Of a stretch of 64,000 nt of DNA, positions 1 through 11,698 are shown one piece after another; positions within the stretch are counted from its first letter, which is position 1; every line of letters starts with the position of its first letter. Under the pieces are notes generated by a model. That model saw nothing but the letters and a program-made list of their open reading frames with translations, ran no database searches and had not been told where the DNA came from. This DNA comes from Perilla frutescens (Eukaryota; Streptophyta; Magnoliopsida; Lamiales; Lamiaceae), in assembly GCA_026008535.1 (NCBI GenBank), contig BRKX01000011.1, positions 49,274,183 to 49,338,182 on the forward strand, read 5' to 3'. A program made the translations under genes and the position numbers.

Positions 1-590
1 GATAACGATGGCAAACACATATCTTAAATCCCAAAACAAACAGAAAGAGAAATACTAAGAGGTGGTGTTACTTCTTAAATGTGCAATAGTACTACAACTA
101 TCTATTCAACTATCCGAAAAAAGGTTGAAAAATACGTTATCTAATAACGGCGGCAAACACATATCTTAAATCCCAAAACAAACAAAAATAGACCAACATG
201 GAAGAAAATTAAGGGCAAAACCAACAAAGCCGCCAATCAATTATTGGGGAACAAAATGCACACCGGATCCCACGTGACATTTTCTATGACATCTCATGTG
301 TTAAATCTTCATTTTTGTATTTTTAATTTATTATGATTTAATTTAATTAAAAATTTTCATTTATGGTTGATCGCTCTCTAAATAAAGTATAATAAAAAAA
401 TTAAAAAAACTATTTTTAGCGCACGGAATATAAAACGGTTGGGCACACAAAATCTAATCCATACAAAAATCGTGTGTAACACTACATTTGCCAATTCAAC
501 TGTCCAAAGAAAACGGAAAAAATACGTTGATAGATACCGACAAACAATGATCTTAAATCCGAAAAAGGACAAAATTAGACCTATCACGTT
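1..590 (+). repeat. Three diverged direct copies of a non-coding unit
   Basis: The core GGCAAACACATATCTTAAAT begins at 10 and again at 152, a 142-bp offset, and the identity continues through the following CCCAAAACAAACA. A more diverged copy lies at about 535-575. The preceding segment, ending AATACGTT, is also repeated (about 79-140 and 470-533). The first copy starts at the window edge, so the array may extend leftwards. No terminal repeats or target duplication were seen. Confidence 0.6.
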
Positions 591-608
591 TTTTTTTTTG
601 GCTAAACC

Positions 609-610
<2 letters not shown>

Positions 611-658
<48 letters not shown>
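611..658. repeat. AT dinucleotide microsatellite
   Basis: An uninterrupted run of alternating A and T of about 48 bp. Such tracts are length-variable and make useful markers but show no coding or regulatory signal by themselves. Confidence 0.9.
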
Positions 659-661
<3 letters not shown>

Positions 662-1880
662 ATTCCTCAATTTAAACCAAGCGTCCCCTAATTAATGAGG
701 TGTGCATCTTTTTACTATAAGATGATGTTTCTTTTTCCTCTTTTTATTTTATGTAGATTGCAACATTGATTTCACCTATACTAGTCAAACTCAAAAATTC
801 TTTCGCTATATTTGAAAAATATGGAGAAAATGTATAATTCACCTTGTAATTTTAGTTAGCAATATATGCTAACAACAATGCTTAAGTTAACTACTAAACC
901 TTTTCTCAAAAAAAAAAAAAAAAGAAAAAAGTCCCTACTAAATTATACCTTAATTTAGCAACTTTTGCACTTCAATGTACTAATTAATTAATTTTGCACA
1001 ATTTCAAGACATATATCACTGGAAATTTCTTGAAATTGCATTACTTGCATGACTACAAATTGCTGCTAAAAGATGCGTTATTCAATTAATTTTGCTAGTT
1101 CCTAAACTTTACCAGATGAATTTGAATTGAATCTTTTCGAAATATATGATTGGCCACGTCTACAATAGCTAACTCACGCCATAACTGTGCAAATTAAAAA
1201 GCAGATTTGATGAAAATGATTAATTAATGCATATGATATGTATATTAGAACAAGATTTTAAAATTTAATTAAAGACTCAAAGGCATAAGAAAAAAGCTAC
1301 ATAAAATCATACGAATATACAATCACTTTGAGAAGGACCCCAGATAACAAAAAAAGAAATTACAAATATTTATCTGATGATTTTTTTTACTTTTCTTCAA
1401 TTTTTATTGGGAAAATTAAGAAGATATAGACGATACAGCAACTCAATTTGAATAGGCCTAGCTAGCTGCTTTTTTCTTGAAGTGGATTTTTTGGGGTGAT
1501 GCAATTGTGTCTCAAATAATATATTCACACAGAGAAATGTAGGCCTGCATTTAAAGTTTAAACCAAGAAAATAACCGTCATTGACTAAATAGTTAACTCC
1601 ACTTTATTCCACACCAATCCCTAATTATCAGAAAATAATCCAACTACAGATACTATGTTGCAATGAGAGATACATATATCAGTTTCAAATATATGGTCAG
1701 TGCATCATCACAAAAAAAAAAAAAAAAAAAAGCTCAATATCTCTTCTTCATATACAAAAAACCTTTGCTTCTGCATTGTGGAAAAGAGAGTTTTTTTTTT
1801 TTTTAATTAAATGGTGAATTTGGTGCATTTAAGTTTTTAATTACAACTTTTTCTAGTGAGGTGGTGACTCTCTCACCAGC

Positions 1881-1887
1881 TTATAAG
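1881..1887 (+). promoter_or_regulatory. Candidate TATA element of the zinc-finger gene
   Basis: TTATAAG lies about 30 bp before a long CT-rich tract (1916-1975) typical of plant 5' leaders, and 107 bp before the probable leader intron. The spacing suits a TATA box with transcription starting near 1912-1918. This is inferred from position and composition only. Confidence 0.35.
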
Positions 1888-1993
1888 CACCCCTTTCTTC
1901 CATGCTTCACCACCTTCACTCTCTCTCACTCTCACTATCTCTCTCATTCAATTCTCTCATTTCTCACTGATCCTCTCCTCCCCAACAGCCCAT

Positions 1994-2120
1994 GTAAGAG
2001 ATCTAATGTCTTTTCATTTCTTAATTAAACTCTACATCTCATGTAGTAGCTAGCTAGTAGAAGTGCACACAGCTGTGTTAATTTCTTTCTTTAATTTGTG
2101 TTTTTTGTGTATATTTTCAG
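1994..2120 (+). other. Probable intron in the 5' UTR of the zinc-finger gene
   Basis: A good donor (CAT|GTAAGAG at 1994) and a T-rich acceptor (TATTTTCAG ending 2120) bracket 127 bp directly before the start codon at 2124. The interval is AT-rich and contains no better coding start. Splicing would leave a short CT-rich leader joined three bases before the ATG. Inferred from splice signals. Confidence 0.55.
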
Positions 2121-2123
2121 CTA

Positions 2124-2882
2124 ATGGATAGCATGACATTCAGGATGAAGCTCCCCAATGATAGTAATATTGATGAGGTTCGATTCGAGTGCCCTACATG
2201 CGGCAAAATATTCAGCAATGGTCAGGGTTTAGGGGGCCATAAAAGGGTTCACATGGAGAAGAGGAGAAAGAGGAATCATCAAACCATGGCGGCTGAAGCT
2301 GAAGCTGAGGCTCCTCCTGTTCCTGCTGATCAAGAAATGGGCGACAAAACCCCGTTTTCGTGCCCCGTTTGCCAGCAATGCTTCCGATCGGAGAAGTCCT
2401 TGCACGGGCATATGAGGAAGCACCCCAACCGTGGTTGGAGGGGGATGAAACCCCCAACTCCGGCGGCGGATGACGAGGAGGAGGTCATGGCCCCCATCAT
2501 TGCTGCTGTGGCTAATGAGCTCTTAGCTCTCCCCAACAGCCAACCGCCCACCGCCGTCCAAGATTCCGTCTTATCCCAAGATTCGGCTAGGGGTGAAAGC
2601 TCTCGCAACATTCCAAACAAAGCCCACAAACTGTATGTTTGTGACACATGTGATAAGGCTTTTAAGACCTACCATGCCATGGGGGGTCACAAATCCCAGC
2701 ACAGCCCCCCCGGAGATGACAAGCCTGTCGTCTACATGGAACAACCTGAAGGGTCGGGGATGGTCGACGGAGGTGTTGTTGGAGAAGAGGAGGAGGAGAA
2801 TGGTAAGGGGTCCAAGCTAGTGTTTAATATTGACCTTAATGAGCTTCCACCATCTGATGATGATGATGAGACTAGCAGCTAA
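2124..2882 (+). CDS. Three-finger C2H2 zinc-finger repressor (ZAT1/4/9-like), 252 aa
   Basis: A single-exon nuclear transcription factor. Finger 1 uses C23, C26, H39 and H43 with the helix GQGLGGH, a variant of the plant QALGGH signature. Finger 2 uses C80, C83, H96, H100 with KSLHGH. Finger 3 uses C173, C176, H189, H193 with YHAMGGH. A basic KRRKR stretch at 46-50 is a probable nuclear localisation signal. The C-terminus carries DLNELPP (237-243), a DLN-type EAR motif that recruits TOPLESS-class corepressors in known family members, followed by an acidic tail. Long acidic and Ala/Pro-rich linkers separate the fingers, as in ZAT1/ZAT4/ZAT9-type proteins. The ATG at 2124 is the first after the leader intron and gives the normal short N-terminus before finger 1. 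The DNA targets cannot be read from the sequence. The coding region is far more GC-rich than its surroundings. Confidence 0.9.
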   Translation: MDSMTFRMKLPNDSNIDEVRFECPTCGKIFSNGQGLGGHKRVHMEKRRKRNHQTMAAEAEAEAPPVPADQEMGDKTPFSCPVCQQCFRSEKSLHGHMRKHPNRGWRGMKPPTPAADDEEEVMAPIIAAVANELLALPNSQPPTAVQDSVLSQDSARGESSRNIPNKAHKLYVCDTCDKAFKTYHAMGGHKSQHSPPGDDKPVVYMEQPEGSGMVDGGVVGEEEEENGKGSKLVFNIDLNELPPSDDDDETSS

Positions 2883-5800
2883 TTAAGGGTGCCCATATAT
2901 GTGTGTCTAGCTTTGAAGGCTAGCTAGCTAGCTTCCATGGAAGAACTCATGGTTTTCTATTGTTATGCTTTAATTCTGCATCATATTAATTACCTTAGAA
3001 TTAATGTAATTCATCACCAAATCTTTTCAGAAATAATGTGTTAATGCTCCTCGATTTGTCTACTCAGATTCATGCTCATCTCTATTCATTTGGAAGAAGA
3101 TGATGAGATAGGGTTAGGGTTTTTTTTTTTTTTTGTCTGAATTAAATCCCGTCTACTTTATTTGGGTCTTATTTAATTAATACGTTTTGACTGTTTATTC
3201 CCGTTTTATTACTTCCAAAATATTCAGAGACTATATATATTTAATAAATGTAGCTGCAAATCGTCATATATAATTTTTTTTGAGATTATATTTGTATGAA
3301 GCGATCGATGGATTATATACAGACACATACATATAAATTAACGAGGCGAATTAAGAAAAAAAAAAGGCCTATAATTATCACATATATATCAACGTAACTA
3401 ACAAATGGATGTTTAATTAATTTGTAGAAACTTATTCTTTGAGCAAAATTATTACAATCATAGAATTCTCAACTAGACCTAAACGCGCTTCATGTAATAT
3501 AGTATAAAACTCTGATTCTCAACAAAATTAGAGAATATATATACATATATATATATATATTTATAAACCTTCTAATCACACACACACACACACATACACG
3601 AGGGAATAGCTCAATTAATTAAAGATCAAACTCGATACGCACAACGCCTAGCTAGCTTGTATCCATCGTTTACGGCTGGGACTACAGGAGTATTTAATCC
3701 AATTCTTCATTTTCTTAATTTACAGTAATAGTAGTTGCAAGTTTTTGTTGAGGAAAACCTAATTAATTATTCATATACATGTAAAACCAACAAATTAAAT
3801 TAAAAAAACAATATTTGTGAACATGGAATTAATATTCGAATAAAATCCAACGTAACAACAAAATCAACCCGGCCGGTTTTGATTAAGAGGGTGCATGTTT
3901 TTGCTACGTTTATCGTAAGAATTGAAGGTTATAATTGAGATGGTTTTTAGCTTATAATTAAGATATATTTTATTTAAATAAAATAAGTCGTTTGACTAGT
4001 TTAAGGACTAAGGATGATTAAGTTTGTAAGATGTTAAAAAAGTGAGAAAATTGTTATTCATGATAAGATGAGTAGCTAATTAAAGTATAAATAATTTTCC
4101 AAAAAAGCTATTTTAATTTGCTTGCTGATAATCTATCTCTAATCATCTTTTTGGTTGTTAAAGGCTCGTTAATTAAAACTTGTTTATGATTAATAAATAA
4201 TTATTATCGAAGATCGAGGGAAAAAGCTGAATAGCATGAATCTATAGTCAAGTAAAGGGGCATATAAGAGAATTAAATTAGTAAACCGTAAAATCGTAAA
4301 AAATACACCACCACAAGCATGTAGCTCAGTGCCGGTATTCTTCCATTTGTAAAGGTGGTATATACGAATCTCAATATCCCATTTCCCAACTTAAATATAA
4401 AAACTTTAAAAATGCCACTTTCGTTCATTAAGAAAATTCCGTGAAGAAATTAAGGGGAATAGTTATTATTCCAATGATTTTCATAATCTAATCATGCATT
4501 AAAATTTTGTAATTATATATAATTATGACATGCTTTATTCAAGACCACTTTGAACCATTTGTTCTATATATTGACAACATAAAAAAAAAACCATGTTCCT
4601 TTAAAAGAAAAACAAAATCAAAATCTTTTGTTATAACGGTGTAATATTGCACTTTCGAAAAAAAACGGAGCATAACAATCAATTCAATTTGCTATATAAA
4701 TATTTACGTATGTAGTCTTCTTTTTCTCTTTTCATACTACACAACTAAAAAAAACAACGTACAGGATATGCCGTATATATTTGTATTAAAGTTGAATAAC
4801 TACCCCCACAAAAATTAATTAGTCCAGATTTTGTGCATATCTTCATCTGCCCGGCCATTATTGCTACATCGTCTCTTTCCAAGCAAAATCCACTCTCAAA
4901 ACTTATTTTTATTTTTATTTTTAGTCGGGAGAAAATAATATGTATCGAATTACGGTCTCTCACCCTTAAAATTCGATATCACTATATATACATAATTTTA
5001 ATTTTTTTGTCATTAAAAAAAATATTTTAATTTATTGTAGTGATATAACAGAGGATATGGAATGCCTGGAATGGTTAGGTATAACCTCCGATTCATACCG
5101 CCACTCAAATGGCGGCGGAGAAGAGGGGGCAAAATAATTGGATATATAAAAATAGATTAATCCTTTATTTTTCTTTCGAATTATAATTTTTCCATTTAGT
5201 TTATATATATATGATCCCTTCTTTTTTGAATTAACATTTATTCATATATCATCAATCAACTATACATCTAATACACATAGCAGTAATTGACGTGCATTGA
5301 TGATAACAAAGTAGGAGATGTAACACGAAAGTGTAACATGAATTAATCTCATACTAGTCAGCTGGGCGGTCTTGTGTTCTTTATGTATTTTTTAAAATTT
5401 ATTTTATTGTTTTTTTCTTGAGCAGTTAATTAATCAGGTAGATCTTTCGAGATGAGAATTACTCCAAAAAGTGGGAATCCATGGATATTAGATAAGAATA
5501 AGCGCGTCATCACAATTTAATATACGAGTGAACACAAAATAAATAAATAAATAAAAATAAATATAATCGTTGGTCAAAACTATGAGATGACGATGGATTA
5601 CACGAGGGCTTGACTCCTCAATGTATGAGCTAGCTCTTTAATTCCAATGATATGTTTGATTATCACACAAACTTGTGTCACAAAAAATTATCAAAACATA
5701 TATTTTTATATACTTGATATTAAAAGTTCAACAATATAATAGGTTCATTGACATAGCATGTTAAGTTTGAGCTTCACATCATTCTGCTATATTTAGCTCG

Positions 5801-6589
5801 TGAGCTAGCTAGCTTAAATCTAAAAAATATTGATTTGATAGTTAATTACTATTTTATATTTTAATGAGTACTGATAATTAAGTATATTAGTTATCTTTTA
5901 ATTAACCTTTTTCTTAGGATCTACATATTTTTAGAATAAATAATTAATTTGCAAAAGAAATAATGAATATTTATATATATACTTTAAAGCTCGTTTATGA
6001 TTGTTCAAGCTCATTGTGTCTTGAGTGTATTCCATAAATTAAACTAAACTCAGATTCAATAATTAGGAAATGAACATGTATTGGGTCAGACCGGTTGGTC
6101 TACGATTTTTTTTTTCAATTTTCTGTTTTTTATTTTAATTTTCTCCAAAAATATATACCCTAAAATGAAATTATTGAACTCTAAAATTGAATCGTTGGCA
6201 GCTTGCGTGGTGCACTTACCTAGCACTAATGCGCATACTCATGCACCGCACTCGCCTAATTAATTTTTGGAGAATTGTCGATTTAAGACATGAAAGATGG
6301 GTAATCTATCGATTCAGAACTTAAAAGATGAAAACTATCAATCCAATACCCAAAAGATAAAAACTATTAATCTATTCGCGCAGTGTACATGCCCGACGCT
6401 AATGTATGGGGTAGTGCACTGCGCTCGACAATTAATTTCTTTGAATTACTATAAATCTTAATAGTGATGTAATAAATCATAATTGAGATGAACTAAATTT
6501 ATAGAAACGAAATAAAGAGGATGATAATTTTAAGAATACGAATTATATATTTTTTTAGTATTATGACTTAGAAGTTATTATTATTATTA
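2883..6589. other. 3' UTR and intergenic DNA, no gene seen
   Basis: The 3' UTR of the zinc-finger gene probably ends within the first 150-200 bp. The rest is AT-rich and has no supported coding region. It includes AT runs (about 3537-3560), a CA run (about 3578-3594), a weak tRNA-derived repeat head at 4322-4381 and a local imperfect duplication at about 6200-6440, in which a segment ending in a GC-rich block plus AATTAATTT occurs twice. Confidence 0.6.
4322..4381 (+). repeat. Possible SINE head (tRNA-like A and B boxes)
   Basis: TAGCTCAGTGCCGG resembles the polymerase III A box. About 40 bp downstream, a GAATCTC-containing segment weakly resembles a B box. There is no tRNA fold. This is at most the diverged head of a tRNA-derived SINE. 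Confidence 0.25.
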
Positions 6590-6839
6590 CTCCCTCCGTC
6601 CCATTTTAATAGGTTGATTGAAAGTTTTCACGGGGATTAAGAAAAGGATTGGGAAAGACCATTAATTAAGAAACTTCCTAATATGCCCCTATTTATTTCT
6701 TTGATATTGAATTAATGCCTAATGTGAACATATTAAATCATGTTATATATTAGTAAATTAGCTAAATATATTTAGAATCATACCTATATATCGGGACATA
6801 CTAAAATGAAAAACAAGCCTATCAAAATGGAACGGAGGG

Positions 6840-6841
<2 letters not shown>
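6590..6841. mobile_element. Stowaway-type MITE, 252 bp
   Basis: It begins CTCCCTCCGTCCCATTTT and ends with the reverse complement (one mismatch in the first dozen bases), and is flanked on both sides by TA. These are the hallmarks of Stowaway MITEs, non-autonomous relatives of Tc1/mariner elements. It has no coding capacity. The right flank runs straight into a TTA-type trinucleotide repeat. Confidence 0.93.

Positions 6842-6886
<45 letters not shown>
6842..6886. repeat. TAT/ATT trinucleotide microsatellite
   Basis: About 15 uninterrupted ATT-type triplets directly abut the right end of the Stowaway element. A shorter ATT run also abuts its left end (about 6576-6588), so the element appears to have inserted into a pre-existing microsatellite. 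Confidence 0.9.
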
Positions 6887-6887
<1 letters not shown>

Positions 6888-6944
6888 GAGCGACCCGACG
6901 GTAGTCTTTGCCTTAGGAAATTAAACTTGAACTTGACTATTATT

Positions 6945-7460
6945 TGTGAGTGATGTCATCATAGTAGTTAAATCAGGGTTTTTAGATATTATGAGATTTA
7001 TGCATGGGTGCATGAGAGTGGTATAGCTGAGCAGATACACTAGATCACTCCCATAACTATCAAAGTCTGTTGGCAGCGGTTTTCATTCAGCAGTTAGAAG
7101 TTGTTGACATCTGCTTGGAGCAGTTGGCAACTTGGATCGATTCTAGTTGTGTTAGATTAGATCTCATATATATTCAGTTGCTTTTGTATTCAGATATGCA
7201 AGAGAAAAGTTACAGATTAAGTGTTGTTTATTTCATGTATTCTAGTGAAATGAGTGAAATCTCTTGTGTATAGTATAGCCGAGAGAGAGAGATACTTGTA
7301 ATCTGTACAACAAGAAATCAATACAGCTCAAAACTCTTCATAGTGGATGTAGATTGATCGAACCACTCTAATCTGTGTGATATCTTCATCTATTTTCTTG
7401 CAAAATCACTCAAGATCTAGTTGCTTGTTTCTGATTTTATTTGTGAATCAAAGCTCAACA
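6945..7460 (+). repeat. 5' LTR of the Copia element (516 bp)
   Basis: It starts TGTGAGTGATG and ends CTCAACA. It matches the 3' LTR with about 15 substitutions and is 10 bp shorter, through 2-, 2- and 6-bp indels in an AG run, a GA run and near the 3' end. Confidence 0.95.
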
Positions 7461-7492
7461 AATTGGCGCCGTCTATGGGAACGGGAGTCGCA

Positions 7493-10400
7493 ATGAGTTC
7501 AACTAGATTTGATGTGGAGAAATTCACGGACAAAACAGACTTTAGTCTGTTGAAGGTGAAGATGAAAGCCCTCCTCATCCAACAAGGGCTGGGAGATGCA
7601 CTCAAGAAGGGAGTTGAGAGTGCAGCAGGGAAAGAAAAAGGGGAGAAGTCAGAAGATCGAGCCCAGATTCTTGAAAAAGCTCACAGCATGATAATCTTGT
7701 CTCTTGGTGACAAAGCACTAAGAGAGGTAGCCAAAGAAACGACTGCTTTGGAAGTGTGGAATAAGCTGGAGCCTGTATATGGTGAAGTCCTTGGCTAATC
7801 GCCTGTACATGAAGCAGAAGCTTTACTCTTTCAAAATGTCTAAAGAGAAGTCTATCTTGGGGCAGATGGATGAGTTCAACAACATACTGGATGATCTTGA
7901 AAACATAGAAGTGAAGCTCGAAGATGAGGATAAGGCGTTGATCTTGCTGTCTGCCCTCTCTAAATCTTTTGAAAATTTCAAAGACACCTTGTTGTTTGGA
8001 AGCAAGGATCAATCAAGCTGAATGATGTTCAAATGGCTTTGAAGTCCAAAGAGCTGCAGAAATCTACTAAGGCAAACACCTCTTCAGGTGGAGAAGAGAG
8101 TTTGAATATCAAGAAACTATATTCAAACTCCAACAAGAAGAAGAAGGAGGCTAACAAGAAATCACAAAGGAAGACCGGTGATAATACAACAGATCAAGAA
8201 ATTAGGAAATGCTTTCACTGTCATGAGCCTGGACACTACAAGAAGAATTGTGCTAAATGGAAGGCATTAAAGGGAAAGGCTGTGGAATCTTCTCATGAAG
8301 GACATAAAAATCAGGTGAATCAAATCACAAAATGGAGTCAATCTGATGGTTATGAGTCATCAGAAGCTCTAACTGTCTCTGCAAAAGAAGAGGAAGAAAC
8401 TACGTAGGTTCTTGACTCAGGTTGTAGCTTCCATATGACCCCCTTTAAAGATTGGTTCTGTGATTTGAAAATTCAGAATGGGGGCACTGTTCTCTTAGGA
8501 AATGATCACAGCTGCAAAATTCAAGGCATAGGATCTGTCAAGGTGAAGATGTTTGATGGAGTAATTTGAACCTTGACAGATCTAAGGAAGAAACTTGATA
8601 TCTCTGGGAGTTCTTGATAAAACAGGATACAAGTTTCAGTCAGAGAATGGCAAGTTGATAGTGTCTAAAGATGGTAAAGTAGTCATTCAAGGCAGAAGAA
8701 AGGATGAACTGTATTATCTGGTGGGGAAAGTGATTCAAGGCCATCTGAACTCAGCTAAAGAGAAGGATAATACACTTCTCTGGCATGCAAGGCTGGGCCA
8801 TGTTGGCAACAAAGGCCTGCAGAAACTAGCAGGAAAGAATCTGCTAGGTGGAGACAGTATATCTCACATTGATATTTGTGAGCATTGCATATATGGAAAA
8901 ACAAAGCGATTAAAGTTCCCAATCAGTGAACACACAACTAGGAACAAGCTGGATTACATACACTCAGATCTATGGGGACCTGTAAAGAATCCAACTAAAG
9001 GAGAAGGCAGATTCTTTATTTCCTTTATAGATGACTATTCTAGGAAAGTGTGGGTGTACATTCTAAAAGCCAAGTCAGAGGCCTTTCAGAGGTTCAAAAA
9101 ATGGCTCATGGAGGTAGAAAACATGACCGGACATAGATTGAAGCACCTAAGGACAGACAATGGACTGGAATATTTGTCTGAGGAGTTTTCAACTTTCTGC
9201 AAAGAAAGAGGAATTGTTAGGCACAAAACTGTTCCAGGCACACCTCAGCAAAATGGGGTGGCTGAGAGGATGAACCAGACACTACTAGAAAGGGTCAGGT
9301 GTATGCTGAGTAATGGAGGATTCTAAAAGAGTTTCTGGGGAGAGTTGGTTACCACAACTGCCTATTTGATAAATAGGTGCCCTTCTTCAGCTGTTCAATT
9401 CAAAACTCCAGAGGAACTATGGAATGGTAAACCAGCATATTACAATGAACTAAGAGTGGTAGGGTGCTTAGCTTATGCTCATGTTAAGAAAGATAAGCTA
9501 GAGCCCAGAGCTATAAAATGTGTGTTTGTGGGATATCCAAAGGGAGTCAAAGGTTACAAGTTATGGTGTATTACTGATAATAAGTTCATTATTAGTAGGG
9601 ATGTCACATTTGATGAATTAAAGTTTCCTTTGAGGAACACAGAAGAAAGTTCCAGTCACAGTCATCCAGAGTTTCAAGTGGAAGTTGAGTCACAGGATGG
9701 AAGAAATCAGACTCAAGGTGTTGTTATTAATGATGACTCCAATGCTGCAGAATTACATACAGAAGGAGAAACTACTAATTTGAATTCCTATCAGCTAACC
9801 AGATATAGGAAGAAGAGGGTAGTCAGGCCTCCAGCAAGGTTTGGTCAATGCGATCTGGTTTCATTTGCCTTATATACTGCTCAAGAAGTTGAAGCATTTG
9901 AGCCCAGAAACTACTCAGAAGCTGTTTCATGTTCAGAAAAAGACAAGTGGCTTATAGCCATGGAGGAAGAATTACTATCTCTGGAGAAAATTGCAACTTG
10001 GATAATTGAGGACATACCTAAGAATCAGAGGCTGGTAGGTTGTAAATGGATATTCAAGAAAAAACCTGAGGTTAATGTAGGGAAGGGAGTCAGATTTAAG
10101 GCTAGGCTGGTAGCAAGAGGGTTCTCCCAGAGAGAAGGAGTTGATTATAATGAGTTTTTTTCTCCAGTAGTTAAACATTGTTCAATCAGAATAATGTTAT
10201 CTCTTGTGGCTCAGTTCAACCTGGAACTTTATCAAATGGATGTCACCACAGCATTCCTACATGGCAGATTACAAGAGACTATCTACATGAAGATACCTGA
10301 AGGGTTGTATGTTGATAGATCAGAAAGCAAGGCATGCAGGTTGAAGAAATCTCTGTATGGACTAAAGCAAAGTCCAAGACAGTGGTACCTCAGATTTGAT

Positions 10401-11549
10401 GAGTATATGTTGGCTCACAACTTTACAAAAAGCAAATATGATAACTGTGTAAAGCAAAGTCCAAGACAGTGGTACCTCAGATTTGATGAGTATATGTTGG
10501 CTCACAACTTTACAAAAAGCAAATATGATAGTTGTGTCTATTTTAAGAATGAGAATGAATCTCTGGTCTATCTTCTCCTATATGTTGATGACATGTTGAT
10601 AGCATGTGAATCTGAGGAAGGCATCGGGAAGGTGAAGGAAATTCTTGGTGCAGAATTTGACACGAAGGACCTTGGAGAAGCCAAGGTGATTCTAGGTATG
10701 GAAATTAAAAGAGACAGAAGTAGAAGGGTGTTACACCTAGCTCAATCCTCATATCTAGATAAAGTTTTGAAGAGGTATAACATGAACCTTAGTAAAATGG
10801 TCAACACTCCTGTAAAGCAAAGACAGAAGTTATATCTGGAGCAATGTGCTGTCACAGAAACTGAGATAGCTGAAATGAGCAGGATACCATATGCCAGTGT
10901 TGTTGGGAGCTTGATGTATTCGATGGTGTGTTGTAGACCAGACATGGCATTTGTCATGAGTGTAATAAGTAGATTCATGAGCAATCCAGGAAGGATTCAT
11001 TGGGAGGCTGTCAAATGGGCTATGAAGTATATAAGAGGCTCAGTTGATAAAGGTTTGATGTTTCAGCAGAAAACAGAAGTTGGAGATCCTTTGGTTGGGT
11101 ATGTTGATGTTGACTTTGCAGTAAATCTTGACTCAAGAAAGTCTCTCACAGGCTATGTTTTCACTCTCTATGGAACTGCAATTAGCTGGAGGTCAACACA
11201 ACAATCCATAGTGGCTTTATCAACCACAGAAGCTGAGTTTGTAGCTTTGACAGAGGCAGTGAAAGAGAGTATGTGGCTACGAGGAATACTTGAAGAGTTT
11301 GGTGTATCACAGAGCAAAGTAACAATCTTCTGTGACAACCAAAGTGCTATACACTTGTCCAAACACCAGGGTTATCATGAAAGGACAAAACATATCGATG
11401 TGAAGATGTATTTCATCAGAGATATGTTTGAAAAGAGAGTTGTTACAGTACACAAGATCGACATAGTTGAGAATCCAGCAGATAGTTTCACTAAGGCATT
11501 GCCAGTATCTAAATTTGAGCTATGCCTTAGGATAATTGGTTTATGTTAA
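7493..11549 (+). pseudogene. Broken Copia gag-pol reading frame
   Basis: The gag start lies near 7493, followed by a UBN2-like capsid region and a CCHC knuckle (CFHCHEPGH near 8214). Protease has DSGCS near 8416. Integrase has its HHCC part near 8785-8890 and a DDE core to about 9260. Reverse transcriptase has YVDD near 10580, and RNase H has D, E and D motifs near 11105-11340. Lesions: a frameshift at about 7780-7800, where gag moves to a second frame until 8021; TAG at 8405-8407 just before the protease motif; a TGA near 8567 and a one-base shift near 8590 between protease and integrase; TAA at 9324-9326 after the integrase core; and an 87-bp in-frame duplication inside reverse transcriptase (10365-10538). 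The frame from 9345 to 11549 is otherwise open. It cannot make a complete polyprotein and could move only with help in trans. Confidence 0.93.
10365..10538 (+). repeat. 87-bp tandem duplication inside reverse transcriptase
   Basis: Bases 10365-10451 are repeated as 10452-10538. Exactly 29 codons are duplicated, starting KQSPRQWYLRF; the copies differ near the end (Asn versus Ser codon). The frame stays open. The duplication lies between the SLYGLKQ motif and the YVDD catalytic motif. Confidence 0.97.
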
Positions 11550-11698
11550 CTGAATTTTGGAAGGGGGTACTGCTCAAGGTGGAGTAGTGGAGGAAAAGGT
11601 TGTGCAGTTCTAGGTGGAGCTGTGGTTCATTATTTGGTTCAGAATAATGAGGTAAGAGGTTGCTGTTTTGGTATGATTTATCTACTAAGGTGGAGATT

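Larger units (their letters stand above)
1..1880. other. Intergenic AT-rich DNA upstream of the zinc-finger gene
   Basis: No coding region is supported here; the short open frames are low-complexity. It holds a family of short direct repeats (1-590), a pure AT dinucleotide run at about 611-658, and several poly-A or poly-T tracts (for example near 906-921, 1711-1730 and 1791-1804). The last few hundred bases should contain the promoter of the zinc-finger gene at 2124. Confidence 0.6.

Noticed and set aside
2330..2647. Antisense open frame inside the zinc-finger gene
   Set aside because: Mirror of the GC-rich coding region with no domain; the sense strand has three complete fingers and an EAR motif.
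7602..8012. 136-codon minus-strand frame opposite Copia gag
   Set aside because: Antisense shadow of gag; no recognisable domain.
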